From NCBI GenBank assembly GCA_003116995.1, contig BDSL01000160.1:82232-146231 (forward strand): a DNA stretch of 64,000 nucleotides, written 5' to 3'. The notes under the pieces are model-generated. The model did not search any database. It saw only the letters and a list, made by a program, of their open reading frames with translations, and was not told where the DNA came from. Both the position numbers and the translations under genes were made by a program. The DNA comes from Yamagishiella unicocca. Lineage: Eukaryota; Chlorophyta; Chlorophyceae; Chlamydomonadales; Volvocaceae. Below, one piece after another: positions 48,998-60,129 of the stretch (positions within the stretch are counted from its first letter, which is position 1; every line of letters starts with the position of its first letter).

Positions 48998-49942
48998 GCA
49001 TGTGTGACCACACATGAATCATGGGGAGTACCGCTTATTTGCTTTGTTATCGGCACCTTCAAGGGAAGAGTCGCTTACTTGCTGTCCGCTAACGTTTGCG
49101 GCGCCAAAGCGTGTGTGCACGAGCTTTATCAGGTTGAGACTCAAGCTGGTGAGGTGTGGTGTCTCGCGCATGTACGCTGGAGGTGTGTCTGGTTGCAATG
49201 ACCGTAGGGATGAATGTGTAAACCTTATGGAGCTCCAGGGATGGTGCTCGACATGCAAGATGGGAGGTGGGGCCAACGGCGGGGCCTCCAGAGACCCCCC
49301 CGCGAGGGCCACTGACGGTGACGGTGCTCCCAGCGACACGAGTGCCCTCCGATGCGCCCGATATGACTCTTCCGACTGGTCAGGCGCCCACTGCGCTACC
49401 ATTAGCTGCTACCATACCACGGTACCTGCTGTAGCAGAGGAGGCGAGTTGACGCCCTTAAAAGAGGATTATTGCCGGTATGACCCAGCCCGACCTGTCAA
49501 TTTTTATCTACTCCTCGAGCGCACCCATTGACTAAGGGCCGCGCCGCGTCGCTGCCACTATACCAGACGTACAGCAATAGCCGGCAACGTCGGTCTAGCA
49601 TGCATGCCACCCCGTTACACGATAGCTCACATTGCAGATGCACGCCGCCTTACGACGCACACACGTGCAAGTAAAAGGGGCCTTCATCCCCGCATCGCAA
49701 CTCAAGACTAACACGAGATCTAGGAAGCCGCGTCACGAAGGCCTCAAATCACCTGTGGGACGATATAGGCGTGCACTGAGTACAACAAACCTCAGCACCG
49801 GCACTAGTCGCAGGTCCGCTGAGTACAACAAACCTCAGCACCGGCACTAGTCGCAGGTGCACTGCAACTGAAATCGGTTCAATGTAGTTACCGCGTACCC
49901 TTAAGCTTGTCATTCCGCAACCCATCCCGTCCTCAACCGTCC

Positions 49943-49947
49943 TTACA
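49943..49947 (-). terminator. candidate TGTAA poly(A) signal of BTB copy 1
   Basis: Minus-strand TGTAA 123 bp after the stop. The same signal sits 122 bp after the stop of BTB copy 2 (61421-61417). Confidence 0.5.
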
Positions 49948-50069
49948 TGGTGTACGCATCCGCGTGGGTATACACTATCATGCAGTAAGCTCCTACTGAG
50001 CCCCAAAGGCATTCCACAGCCACGTCACCCATATGCGTGCAGTGACACACTAACAACCATCCCCCAAGC

Positions 50070-51701
50070 TCAGTCCCACAGCATCGTACCCCTGATCTTG
50101 CCGTCGTGGAGGTAGGGGGCCCAGGGGGCCAGCCGGTCAGGGGTGGTGGTGGCGGCACCTTGGCCCTTCTGCTTCCCTCCAGCTGGTGCTGCCTTCAGGA
50201 GGAGTGCTGCCGCATAACCACGGTCACTGCCGACGGAGAAGTAAGTGCTAGCCTGGATGGTCCATTTCCACGCTTCCTCCCTGCGGCCGTCCTCACGCCA
50301 CTTATATGCCGCCAGGCGAACAGGTCCTGGGTTAACGGCGGCTAACACATGCATGCTTGGTGGTAGCCGCAGTACAGCGGGCAGGTCGCAGAGAAGGTAC
50401 ACACCAGCGGCATCCGCTGTCGTGCGGCGCTCAACACCGGGTGACCACTCAAACCCATACGATACTGGCGTTACTCCGCTGACGAATTCGCAAGGAAAGC
50501 AACAAACGCCGTCATTTGCGCTCATCGCCTCCAGCTCCTTCTGGTTGATGAACCAGTCGTATTCCCTGCCCGCGTTGGAGAGCGGAGCCGGCCTGGCGGC
50601 AGACGCGTACCAGGCAGAGCTGCAGTCGTACTTGCCCTTAGCTACTGAGGCAATAATAAGCCGTTGGGCATCATTTGCGGCGACATAATTGCACAGGAAG
50701 CGGTGCTCCTTAGCGCTGATGGGGAACCAAGGGATGGCAGGGAGCACGACATGCAGGTAGGTACTGCTCAGCTGGCTCAGTCGTATGAGTTTGCGCAACT
50801 GCTTGCAGGTGGCGTCAGGGGTGGCTGGGTTGCTCTCCAGCCAGCGAGCCAGCACCAGCAGCACGGTTGCCTCGTCGTCGGTGGCGAAGCTGTCGCTGCC
50901 CAGCAGCGCCTCAATGGCGGAGGCAGGGAGCGCCTCCATCTGCTTCCGCATCTTGAGGTCGCTCATCAGAGAGGGCGCGTCGCAGAAGGCCCAGGCCAGC
51001 AGCTCGCCCAAGCTGGGACCACCCTCCGACACTGCGCCCTTGATGCCAGCAGCCCCACTATGGCACACCAGCTGTTGCCGGCAGGCATGAAGCAGCCCCC
51101 GGACGGCTTTGGGCTCTTCAACGGGATCGGGAAGCAGGTGGCGACCGCCATACAGCTCGGCTACACCAGCCAGTGCCTGGCTGTCTGGCTGTGTCGCTAG
51201 GCCGGTCGCCACCAGAGCCATCAGGGCCGAGTCACACGCCTCCACGCACCCCTCCACTTGCAGGTAGGCGGCCATGCGCCGCACCCGCAGCAGCGCAACC
51301 GCACTGCTCACGTCCAGCCTGCCGGAGTAGATGAAGCGTAGCGCTGACAGGGCGTGGGGCAGCTCGTCCGCTGCACCAATGGGCACTCGGAGCACTGGCT
51401 TACTTCCAGGACCTTTCTCCTGAATCCACCGATCAAACTGGGCGCGGAAGCGAGGCGACCCGCCACAGATGACCAGTGAGTGCGCCGGGAGCGGGTCGCC
51501 TATGGCCTCGCCGCCTGCAGCCGTGCTCGCAGGCTGCGTATCCTGACCTTCGGCAGCTATTTTTTGGCGCTTGCCAGCGGGCTCATCCTCCCCGCCACAG
51601 GCAGGCTGTTCTGTGCCGGCGCAATAGAAAACCACTGAACAATCCGACCTCTCCTCGGCGCCAAACAAGCGAGCAACAAAGGAAGCAAAGCTGACAGACA
51701 T
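50070..51701 (-). CDS. BTB/POZ-BACK domain protein, intronless (copy 1)
   Basis: Single open frame of 543 residues from the ATG at 51701 (MSVSFASFV); the frame is open further upstream but without another ATG. Residues ~15-160 form a BTB/POZ domain: DCSVVFYC, an insert with a KRQK basic patch, LPAHSLVICGGSPRFRAQF, ALRFIYSGRLDVSSAVALLRV and AAYLQVEGCVEAC. A BACK-like helical region follows (LLAWAFCDAP, FATDDEATVLLVLARWLES), then a C-terminal part with SYGFEWSP and aromatic strands that could be a MATH-like sandwich (inference). BTB-BACK proteins often act as cullin-3 substrate adaptors. The absence of introns contrasts with every other gene here and could reflect origin from a processed copy. 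A paralogue lies at 61543-63159. Confidence 0.85.
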   Translation of the reverse strand: MSVSFASFVARLFGAEERSDCSVVFYCAGTEQPACGGEDEPAGKRQKIAAEGQDTQPASTAAGGEAIGDPLPAHSLVICGGSPRFRAQFDRWIQEKGPGSKPVLRVPIGAADELPHALSALRFIYSGRLDVSSAVALLRVRRMAAYLQVEGCVEACDSALMALVATGLATQPDSQALAGVAELYGGRHLLPDPVEEPKAVRGLLHACRQQLVCHSGAAGIKGAVSEGGPSLGELLAWAFCDAPSLMSDLKMRKQMEALPASAIEALLGSDSFATDDEATVLLVLARWLESNPATPDATCKQLRKLIRLSQLSSTYLHVVLPAIPWFPISAKEHRFLCNYVAANDAQRLIIASVAKGKYDCSSAWYASAARPAPLSNAGREYDWFINQKELEAMSANDGVCCFPCEFVSGVTPVSYGFEWSPGVERRTTADAAGVYLLCDLPAVLRLPPSMHVLAAVNPGPVRLAAYKWREDGRREEAWKWTIQASTYFSVGSDRGYAAALLLKAAPAGGKQKGQGAATTTPDRLAPWAPYLHDGKIRGTMLWD

Positions 51702-52263
51702 CGTTGGTGAAACGTGTGAGGCTCTCGCGGAAGAGTGCCCCACTAACGACGGACTATCCAGTAGTCATTAACGTCATCTGTGTTTATCCTACATGCTCGC
51801 GCTCACACATGCCGAATGCGTGTCTTAATTCATGACTTTCAGCGGTTTCCCTGCAGCAATCACGGAACGATCAGTCAGGGGATCCAAACGGTGCTCCAAT
51901 GGCGCCGTTTCCTTAGATCCTTCGTCCAAATGAAGTCCAAATGAAGAACTGGCCGTCCAAGGTTGTAATGATTGGGAAGGACAAAGTGGACTTTGAATCC
52001 TAGCTGGTAAGGTGTGAGGATTCCACCCCGGTTTCACTGTACGACGTGTCTCCGAAAAAAATGTTCAGTTGATGCCCCGCGGCTTGCATCACTGGCATCT
52101 TATATGTGTACAGCCCATATAGGACCCACCTGGATTCGAGCCTCCTAACATACGGGTGATGCACTACATAAAATTTGCCAGTGAGGAAGTGTATACTATA
52201 GCGTTCCTCCGTACTAAAGTACGAGGCACGCCAACCTGCTGAAACGTAAGTATCGTCTGTCAT
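51702..52263 (-). other. upstream region of BTB copy 1 with possible small ORFs
   Basis: Minus-strand open frames 52263-52000 (MTDDTYVSAGW, 87 residues) and 52037-51825 (70 residues) overlap in different frames. Their unit-2 counterparts (63673-63467, 63504-63247) differ by an in-frame 15-bp and an in-frame 9-bp indel, a hint of coding, but a 10-bp deletion disrupts the first frame near its start. No family recognised. It could equally be promoter and 5' UTR of the BTB gene. Confidence 0.3.
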
Positions 52264-52412
52264 AAAGGTTCACAAAGGCCGTTTGCTGCCGTTGCTCTTC
52301 CCGCGTCTATGGCGGTTCCTGCCGCCGCCTACGTCGCCCAGGGTGCCGACCATGTGTCGATGAAGCGTCAGCTATATCGGGGACAACAATACTGAGTCCT
52401 TATATCCCCTGG
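52186..52412. repeat. R block, copy 1
   Basis: From about TATACTATAGCG to TTATATCCCCT. Related copies at 59554-59735 (with deletions) and 63640-63856. Contains an imperfect palindrome CCTCCGTACTAAAGTACGAGG-like core (52206-52226). Confidence 0.85.
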
Positions 52413-52689
52413 ACCCCAAGTCATTGCTGCAGCTGGCTGCAGCTACCCGTCCGCCATCACCCGGAGGCCTTTCTCACCCCACAGCCTCAGCAACGTGATC
52501 CGGTAACGTTAGGTGTCCTCGTGCTTGGCTGGGCGTGGGTCCCTAACGCAGCTGTACAGCCTACCTCTACCTCGCTCAACCCTCAGTACACAGATCCATA
52601 CACCGGTAGTCGCTTGTCGTGTTTTCCGGGACGGCACCACGGCCATTCCAACACCGACCACCCCCACCCAAGTCAACCGAACGGCGCGG

Positions 52690-52970
52690 CTGCCCGCACC
52701 ATGGCCCCACCAGCTGCGGAGCTGTGCACGTAAGGCACGCCACGTGACAACGCATAACGTCACAACGCATGACGTCACAACGCATGACGTCACAACGCAT
52801 GACATCACGACAGGCAACACGGCGGAGGAGCGCGAGTGCGTTTCGCCGTACTCACGCCGCCTGCGCAGCAGCACGGCCCCACCGGTCGCGACCCCACCGG
52901 GCCGACTCACGCCTAGGCCTGGGGCGGGTCGCGCCAGAGCCACCTGTGCAAGCGGGTGGGAGTGGAATGG
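52690..52970. repeat. copied 3' end of sulfotransferase copy 1 plus TGACGTCA array
   Basis: About 280 bp match 16310-16620 in the same orientation. The match includes the TGACGTCA repeats and the 31-bp terminal exon (here 52943-52913, reading WLWRDPP on the minus strand) with its acceptor. No other sulfotransferase exon accompanies it. The terminal exon also recurs at 59809-59780 with a 1-base deletion; the TGACGTCA part recurs at 63859-64000. Confidence 0.85.
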
Positions 52971-53309
52971 GGTTTGCCGGTGCTGATGGCCGCCATCTAT
53001 GTGCTAGTCGGTGTACGGAGCTGGGGTGTATGCTGCCGGGGTGTATGCTGCTGGGGTGGGCACGGTAGGTGCCAGTAGGTGCGATTCTCGAGGATTACAC
53101 CCAGCGCCCCAACTGCCAGAACGTGAAGCTGTCATGCCCCACAGCAGGCATCGCCTGTCGCCGACACCAGGTGTAACACTTCTCGACCTGTTGCTGGGTG
53201 GCGCGGGCGCGCGGCACCACAGCCCCGCGGACTGGCGCTGCTGGCAGGCGGGCTGCATGTTACCAAGCTGCAGGGTCTCAAGTTCCAGTTCCGACCTAGT
53301 GACCTGTAT

Positions 53310-53520
53310 GCGACTGATAGGGTCGGCGACATTTAGCCGACCGGGGCGATGAAGCCAGGCGTAGTGGAAATGCGTGAGGTATTCCTGCCAGCGCGCTTGC
53401 CTACGCGAAAGGTTCTTCTTTTGATCGAACCAGGTAAGAGGGTTATGGTCAGTTATTAACATGACAGATTGCTGGGCAGTTTCCAGGTAAGGACGCCATT
53501 CTTCGAGGGCGTTAATTACT
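53310..53520 (-). pseudogene. Ty3/gypsy retrotransposon RNase H fragment
   Basis: Minus-strand reading shows INALEEWRPYLE, then VMLITDHNPLTWF, LSRRQARWQEYL and RPGRLNVADPISR, the end of the reverse transcriptase/RNase H region of Ty3/gypsy pol, including the conserved TDH. Only this ~70-residue piece is present; no integrase, protease or LTR is visible nearby, so it is a dead fragment. Confidence 0.85.
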
Positions 53521-53620
53521 CACGACTTTATAGTCAACGAATATAAAAGAAAGTCCTCTTTGTGTACATTATGTCACGCGGAGCGAAGTACGGCCATTAG
53601 GGCCTTACGCGCGCCTTACA

Positions 53621-56600
53621 AAGGTTGCCGGAGAAGCCGATGCTTGCCGATTGGCCCGGACGTCCTCGTGCGGCGATCCCCAGAGGCGAATTTCGGTGGG
53701 GACGTTCCTTTCACCTAGTTATATCTACCGTTAAGCTGCGTGCCCAAGAGCGAGGCCGATCGAAGGTTGCCAGAGAAGCCGATGCTTGCCGATTGGCCCG
53801 GACGTCCTCGTGCGGCGATCCCCAGAGGCGAATTTCGGTGGGGACGTTCCTTTCATCTAGATATATCTACCGTTAAGCTGCGTGCCCAAGAGCGAGGCCG
53901 ATCGAAGGTTGCCGGAGAAGCCGATGCTTGCCGATTGGCCCGGACGTCCTCGTGCGGCGATCCCCAGAGGCGAATTTCGGTGGGGACGTTCCTTTCATCT
54001 AGATATATCTACCGTTAAGCTGCGTGCCCAAGAGCGAGGCCGATCGAAGGTTGTCGGAGAAGCCGATGCTTGCCGATTGGCCCGGACGTCCTCGTGCGGC
54101 GATCCCCAGAGACGAATTTCGGTGGGGACGTTCCTTTCACCTAGTTATATCTACCGTTAAGCTGCGTGCCCAAGAGCGAGGCCGATCGAAGGTTGCCGGA
54201 GAAGCCGATGCTTGCCGATTGGCCCGGACGTCCTCGTGCGGCGATCCCCAGAGGCGAATTTCGGTGGGGACGTTCCTTTCATCTAGATATATCTACCGTT
54301 AAGCTGCGTGCCCAAGAGCGAGGCCGATCGAAGGTTGCCGGAGAAGCCGATGCTTGCCGATTGGCCCGGACGTCCTCGTGCGGCGATCCCCAGAGGCGAA
54401 TTTCGGTGGGGACGTTCCTTTCACCTAGGTATATCTACCGTTAAGCTGCGTGCCCAAGAGCGAGGCCGATCAAAGGTTGCCGGAGAAGCCGATGCTTGCC
54501 GATTGGCCCGGACGTCCTCGTGCGGCGATCCCCAGAGGCGAATTTCGGTGGGGACGTTCCTTTCACCTAGGTATATCTACCGTTAAGCTGCGTGCCCAAG
54601 AGCGAGGCCGATCGAAGGTTGCCGGAGAAGCCGATGCTTGCCGATTGGCCCGGACGTCCTCGTGCGGCGATCCCCAGAGGCGAATTTCGGTGGGGACGTT
54701 CCTTTCACCTAGTTATATCTACCGTTAAGCTGCGTGCCCAAGAGCGAGGCCGATCGAAGGTTGCCGGAGAAGCCGATGCTTGCCGATTGGCCCGGACGTC
54801 CTCGTGCGGCGATCCCCAGAGGCGAATTTCGGTGGGGACGTTCCTTTCACCTAGGTATATCTACCGTTAAGCTGCGTGCCCAAGAGCGAGGCCGATCGAA
54901 GGTTGCCGGAGAAGCCGATGCTTGCCGATTGGCCCGGACGTCCTCGTGCGGCGATCCCCAGAGGCGAATTTCGGTGGGGACGTTCCTTTCACCTAGGTAT
55001 ATCTACCGTTAAGCTGCGTGCCCAAGAGCGAGGCCGATCGAAGGTTGCCGGAGAAGCCGATGCTTGCCGATTGGCCCGGACGTCCTCGTGCGGCGATCCC
55101 CAGAGGCGAATTTCGGTGGGGACGTTCCTTTCACCTAGGTATATCTACCGTTAAGCTGCGTGCCCAAGAGCGAGGCCGATCAAAGGTTGCCGGAGAAGCC
55201 GATGCTTGCCGATTGGCCCGGACGTCCTCGTGCGGCGATCCCCAGAGGCGAATTTCGGTGGGGACGTTCCTTTCACCTAGGTATATCTACCGTTAAGCTG
55301 CGTGCCCAAGAGCGAGGCCGATCGAAGGTTGCCGGAGAAGCCGATGCTTGCCGATTGGCCCGGACGTCCTCGTGCGGCGATCCCCAGAGGCGAATTTCGG
55401 TGGGGAAGTTCCTTTCACCTAGGCATATCTACCGTTAAGCTGCATGCCCAAGAGCGAGGCCGATCAAAGGTTGCCGGAGAAGCCGATGCTTGCCGATTGG
55501 CCCGGACGTCCTCGTGCGGCGATCCCCAGAGGCGAATTTCGGTGGGGACGTTCCTTTCACCTAGGCATATCTACCGTTAAGCTGCGTGCCCAACAGCGAG
55601 GCCGATCGAAGGTTGCCGGAGAAGCCGATGCTTGCCGATTGGCCCGGACGTCCTCGTGCCGCGATCCCCAGAGGCGAATTTCGGTGGGGACGTTCCTTTC
55701 ACCTAGGTATATCTACCGTTAAGCTGCGTGCCCAACAGCGAGGCCGATCGAAGGTTGCCGGAGAAGCCGATGCTTGCCGATTGGCCCGGACGTCCTCGTG
55801 CGGCGATCCCCAGAGGCGAATTTCGGTGGGGACGTTCCTTTCACCTAGTTATATCTACCGTTAAGCTGCGTGCCCAAGAGCGAGGCCGATCGAAGGTTGC
55901 CGGAGAAGCCGATGCTTGCCGATTGGCCCGGACGTCCTCGTGCGGCGATCCCCAGAGGCGAATTTCGGTGGGGACGTTCCTTTCACCTAGGTATATCTAC
56001 CGTTAAGCTGCGTGCCCAAGAGCGAGGCCGATCGAAGGTTGCCGGAGAAGCCGATGCTTGCCATTGGCCCGGACGTCCTCGTGCGGCGATCCCCAGAGGC
56101 GAATTTCGGTGGGGACGTTCCTTTCACCTAGTATATCTACCGTTAAGCTGCGTGCCCAAGAGCGAGGCCGATCGAAGGTTGCCGGAGAAGCCGATGCTTG
56201 CCGATTGGCCCGGACGTCCTCGTGCGGCGATCCCCAGAGGCGAATTTCGGTGGGGACGTTCCTTTCACCTAGTTATCTACCGTTAAGCTGCGTGCCCAAG
56301 AGCGAGGCCGATCAAGGTTGCCGGAGAAGCCGATGCTTGCCGATTGGCCCGGACGTCCTCGTGCGGCGATCCCCAGAGGCGAATTTCGGTGGGGACGTTC
56401 CTTTCACCTAGGTATATCTACCGTTAAGCTGCGTGCCCAAGAGCGAGGCCGATCGAAGGTTGCCGGAGAAGCCGATGCTTGCCGATTGGCCCGGACGTCC
56501 TCGTGCGGCGATCCCCAGAGGCGAATTTCGGTGGGGACGTTCCTTTCACCTAGGTATATCTACCGTTAAGCTGCGTGCCCAAGAGCGAGGCCGATCGAAG

Positions 56601-59531
56601 GTTGCCGGAGAAGCCGATGCTTGCCGATTGGCCCGGACGTCCTCGTGCGGCGATCCCCAGAGGCGAATTTCGGTGGGGACGTTCCTTTCACCTAGGATAT
56701 CTACCGTTAAGCTGCGTGCCCAAGAGCGAGGCCGATCGAAGGTTGCCGGAGAAGCCGATGCTTGCCGATTGGCCCGGACGTCCTCGTGCGGCGATCCCCA
56801 GAGGCGAATTTCGGTGGGGACGTTCCTTTCACCTAGGTATATCTACCGTTAAGCTGCGTGCCCAAGAGCGAGGCCGATCGAAGGTTGCCGGAGAAGCCGA
56901 TGCTTGCCGATTGGCCCGGACGTCCTCGTGCGGCGATCCCCAGAGGCGAATTTCGGTGGGGACGTTCCTTTCACCTAGTTATCTACCGTTAAGCTGCGTG
57001 CCCAAGAGCGAGGCCGATCGAAGGTTGCCGGAGAAGCCGATGCTTGCCGATTGGCCCGGACGTCCTCGTGCGGCGACCCCAGAGGCGAATTTCGGTGGGG
57101 ACGTTCCTTTCATCTAGATATATCTACCGTTAAGCTGCGTGCCCAAGAGCGAGGCCGATCGAAGGTTGCCGGAGAAGCCGATGCTTGCCGATTGGCCCGG
57201 ACGTCCTCGTGCGGCGATCCCCAGAGGCGAATTTCGGTGGGGACGTTCCTTTCACCTAGGTATATCTACCGTTAAGCTGCGTGCCCAAGAGCGAGGCCGA
57301 TCGAAGGTTGCCGGAGAAGCCGATGCTTGCCGATTGGCCCGGACGTCCTCGTGCGGCGATCCCCAGAGGCGAATTTCGGTGGGGACGTTCCTTTCACCTA
57401 GTATATCTACCGTTAAGCTGCGTGCCCAGAGCGAGGCCGATCGAAGGTTGCCGGAGAAGCCGATGCTTGCCGATTGGCCCGGACGTCCTCGTGCGGCGAT
57501 CCCCAGAGGCGAATTTCGGTGGGGACGTTCCTTTCACCTAGGTATATCTACCGTTAAGCTGCGTGCCCAAGAGCGAGGCCGATCGAAGGTTGCCGGAGAA
57601 GCCGATGCTTGCCGATTGGCCCGGACGTCCTCGTGCGGCGATCCCCAGAGGCGAATTTCGGTGGGGACGTTCCTTTCACCTAGGTATATCTACCGTTAAG
57701 CTGCGTGCCCAGAGCGAGGCCGATCGAAGGTTGCCGGAGAAGCCGATGCTTGCCGATTGGCCCGGACGTCCTCGTGCGGCGATCCCCAGAGGCGAATTTC
57801 GGTGGGGACGTTCCTTTCACCTAGGTATATCTACCGTTAAGCTGCGTGCCCAAGAGCGAGGCCGATCGAAGGTTGCCGGAGAAGCCGATGCTTGCCGATT
57901 GGCCCGGACGTCCTCGTGCGGCGATCCCCAGAGGCGAATTTCGGTGGGGACGTTCCTTTCACCTAGGATATCTACCGTTAAGCTGCGTGCCCAAGAGCGA
58001 GGCCGATCGAAGGTTGCCGGAGAAGCCGATGCTTGCCGATTGGCCCGGACGTCCTCGTGCGGCGATCCCCAGAGGGATTTCGGTGGGACGTTCCTTTCAC
58101 TAGGTATATCTACCGTTAGCTGCGTGCCCAGAGCGAGGCCGATCGAAGGTTGCGGAGAAGCCGATGCTTGCCGATTGGCCGGACGTCCTCGTGCGGCGAT
58201 CCCCAGAGGCGAATTTCGGTGGGGACGTTCCTTTCACCTAGTATATCTACCGTTAAGCTGCGTGCCCAACAGCGAGGCCGATCGAAGGTTGCCGGAGAAG
58301 CCGATGCTTGCCGATTGGCCCGGAGTCCTCGTGCGGCGATCCCCAGAGGCGAATTTCGGTGGGGACGTTCCTTTCACTAGTTAATCTACCGTTAAGCTGC
58401 GTGCCCAAGAGCGAGGCCGATCGAAGGTTGCCGGAGAAGCCGATGCTTGCCGATTGGCCCGGACGTCCTCGTGCGGCATCCCAGAGGCGAATTTCGGTGG
58501 GGACGTTCCTTTCACCTAGTTATCTACCGTTAGCTGCTGCCCAGAGCGAGGCCATCGAAGGTTGCCGGAAAGCGATGCTTGCCGATTGGCCCGGAGTTCT
58601 CGTGCGGCGACCCAAGGGCGAATTTCGGTGGGGACGTTCCTTTCATCTAGATATAGTCTACCGTTAAGCTGCGTGCCCAAGAGCGAGGGCCGAATCGAAG
58701 GTTGCCGGAAAGAAGCCCGATGGCTTGCGCCGATTGGCCCCGGACGTCCTCGTGCCGGCGATCCCAGAGGCGAATTTCGGTGGGGACGTTCCTTTCACCT
58801 AGGTATATCTACCGTTAAGCTGCGTGCCCAAGAGCGAGGCCGATCGAAGGTTGCCGGAGAAGCCGATGCTTGCGATTGGCCCGGACGTCCTCGTGCGGCG
58901 ATCCCCAGAGGCGATTTCGGTGGGGACGTTCCTTTCACCTAGTTATTCTACCGTTAAGCTGCGTGCCCAAAGAGCGAGGCCGATGAAGGTTGCCGGAGAA
59001 GCCGATGCTTGCCGATTGGCCCGACTCCCGTGCGGCGACCCCAGAGGCGAATTCGGGGGGACGTTCCTCACTAGATAATCTACCGTTAAGCTGGTGCCAG
59101 CGAGGCCGATCGAAGGTTGCCGGAGAAGCCGATGCTTGCCGATTGGCCCGGACGTCCTCGGCGGCGATCCCAGAGGCGAATTTCGGTGGGGACGTTCCTT
59201 TCACCTAGGTATATCTACCGTTAAGCTGCGTGCCCAAGCGAGGCGATCGAAGGTTGCCGGAGAAGCCGATTGCTTGCCGATGGCCGGACGTCCTCGTGCG
59301 GCGATCCCCAGAGGCGAATTTCGGTGGGGACGTTCCTTTCACTAGATTAATTGCTACCGTTAAGCTGCGTGCCCAAGAGCGAGGCCGATCGAAGGTTGCC
59401 GGAGAAGCCGATGCTTGCCGATTGGCCCGGACGTCCTCGTGCGGCGATCCCCAGAGGCGAATTTCGGTGGGGACGTTCCTTTCACTAGGTATATCTACGT
59501 TAAGCTGCGTGCCCAAGAGCGAGGCCGATCG
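53621..59531. repeat. 142-bp satellite array (~41 units)
   Basis: Head-to-tail units with landmarks AAGGTTGCCGGAGAAGCC, CCGGACGTCCTCGTGCGG and ATCTACCGTTAAGCTGCG. From 53740 to 55870 the landmark GTGCCCAA recurs at exactly 142-bp spacing; later units carry indels. The unit is 142 bp (not a multiple of 3), so the many ~92-codon open frames spanning two units are by-products. Variants at the unit end (CTAGGT, CTAGTT, CTAGAT, CTAGGC) mark subfamilies. Confidence 0.97.
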
Positions 59532-59553
59532 GATGCTTGCGAGCCGTGAGGAA

Positions 59554-59990
59554 GGTGTATACTATAGCGCTCCTCCGTACTAAAGTACGTGCTGAAACGT
59601 AAGTATCGTCTGTTATAAAGGTTCAGAAAGGCAGTTTGCTGCCGTTGCTCTTCCCGCGTCTATGGCGGGTCCTGCTGCCTACGTCGCCCAGGGTGCCGAG
59701 CATGTGTCGATGAAGCCTCAGCCATATCGGGGCCTCAGCACGGCCCCACCGGTCGCGACCCCACCGGGCCGAGTCACGCCTAGGCCTGGGCGGGTCGCGC
59801 CAGAGCCACCTGCGCAAGCGGGTGGAATGGAATGGGGTTTGCCGGTGCTGATGGCCGCCATCTGTGTGCTAGTGGGTGTAGGCTGCCGGGTGTAGGCTGC
59901 TGGGTGGGCACGGTAGGTGCCAGTTGGTGGGGTGGGTCCTCGAGGATTACATCCAGCGCCCCAACTGCCATAACGTGATGTGTGGCAGTG
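59554..59990. repeat. R block copy 2 joined to terminal-exon copy
   Basis: R block remnant (59554-59735) fused directly to the block with the sulfotransferase terminal exon (59737-59830), lacking the TGACGTCA array. Sequence to 59985 then parallels 52970-53130. This marks the right flank of the satellite. Confidence 0.8.
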
Positions 59991-60029
59991 GTAGTGTGAC
60001 GCGTCACGAGCGGCTGGCTAGACGACCGG

Positions 60030-60129
60030 CGCGCAGCTGGAGGGGCGGGCTGGGGGCCGCAGGCGAGAGGCGAGATTGTTGTTATTAGCGATCGAGGGGA
60101 GGAGGACGAAGGTGGCGATAAGAAGGCGT
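60030..60129 (+). pseudogene. duplicated 3' fragment of FAN1
   Basis: About 100 bp nearly identical to the last part of FAN1 exon 16 (48524-48626), including GCGAGATTGTTGTTATTAGC and the segment with the stop codon. No other FAN1 exon is present and indels break the frame. It is the left edge of duplication unit 2. Confidence 0.9.

Larger units (their letters stand above)
48627..50069. other. spacer between FAN1 and BTB gene 1
   Basis: Should hold both 3' UTRs. Candidate poly(A) signals: TGTAA at 48993-48997 (FAN1) and minus-strand TGTAA at 49947-49943 (BTB gene, 123 bp after its stop). The open frame 49014-49451 (+) is broken by an indel in unit 2 (60517-60955), so it is probably not coding. 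A 37-bp stretch near 49776-49860 is tandemly doubled here but single in unit 2. Confidence 0.6.
48524..53130. repeat. segmental duplication, unit 1
   Basis: Matches 60030-64000 in the same order: FAN1 3' end, spacer, BTB gene, R block (52186-52412) and TGACGTCA/terminal-exon block (52690-52970). The stretch 52970-53130 matches 59820-59985 instead. The left edge lies inside the last FAN1 exon. Identity looks high in the BTB gene and lower, with small indels, in the spacers. Confidence 0.85.

Noticed and set aside
49014..49451. Possible 145-codon gene (MNHGEYRLF) in the BTB spacer
   Set aside because: The unit-2 copy is frame-shifted by an indel, no domain is visible, and it overlaps probable 3' UTRs.
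51702..51743. Longer BTB proteins starting MGHSSARASH
   Set aside because: That start codon is GTG; the first ATG (51701, and 63159 in copy 2) gives a normal BTB N-terminus.
52505..52943. Minus-strand frame with repeated VVTSCVVTS as a possible surface protein
   Set aside because: It is the translation of the TGACGTCA repeat array; the similar frame at 16148-16525 has the same origin.
53740..59204. Series of ~92-codon plus-strand open frames (opening MPKSEADRRLPEKP)
   Set aside because: They are phase artefacts of a 142-bp satellite whose only stop lies once per unit; they begin at GTG codons and repeat identically.
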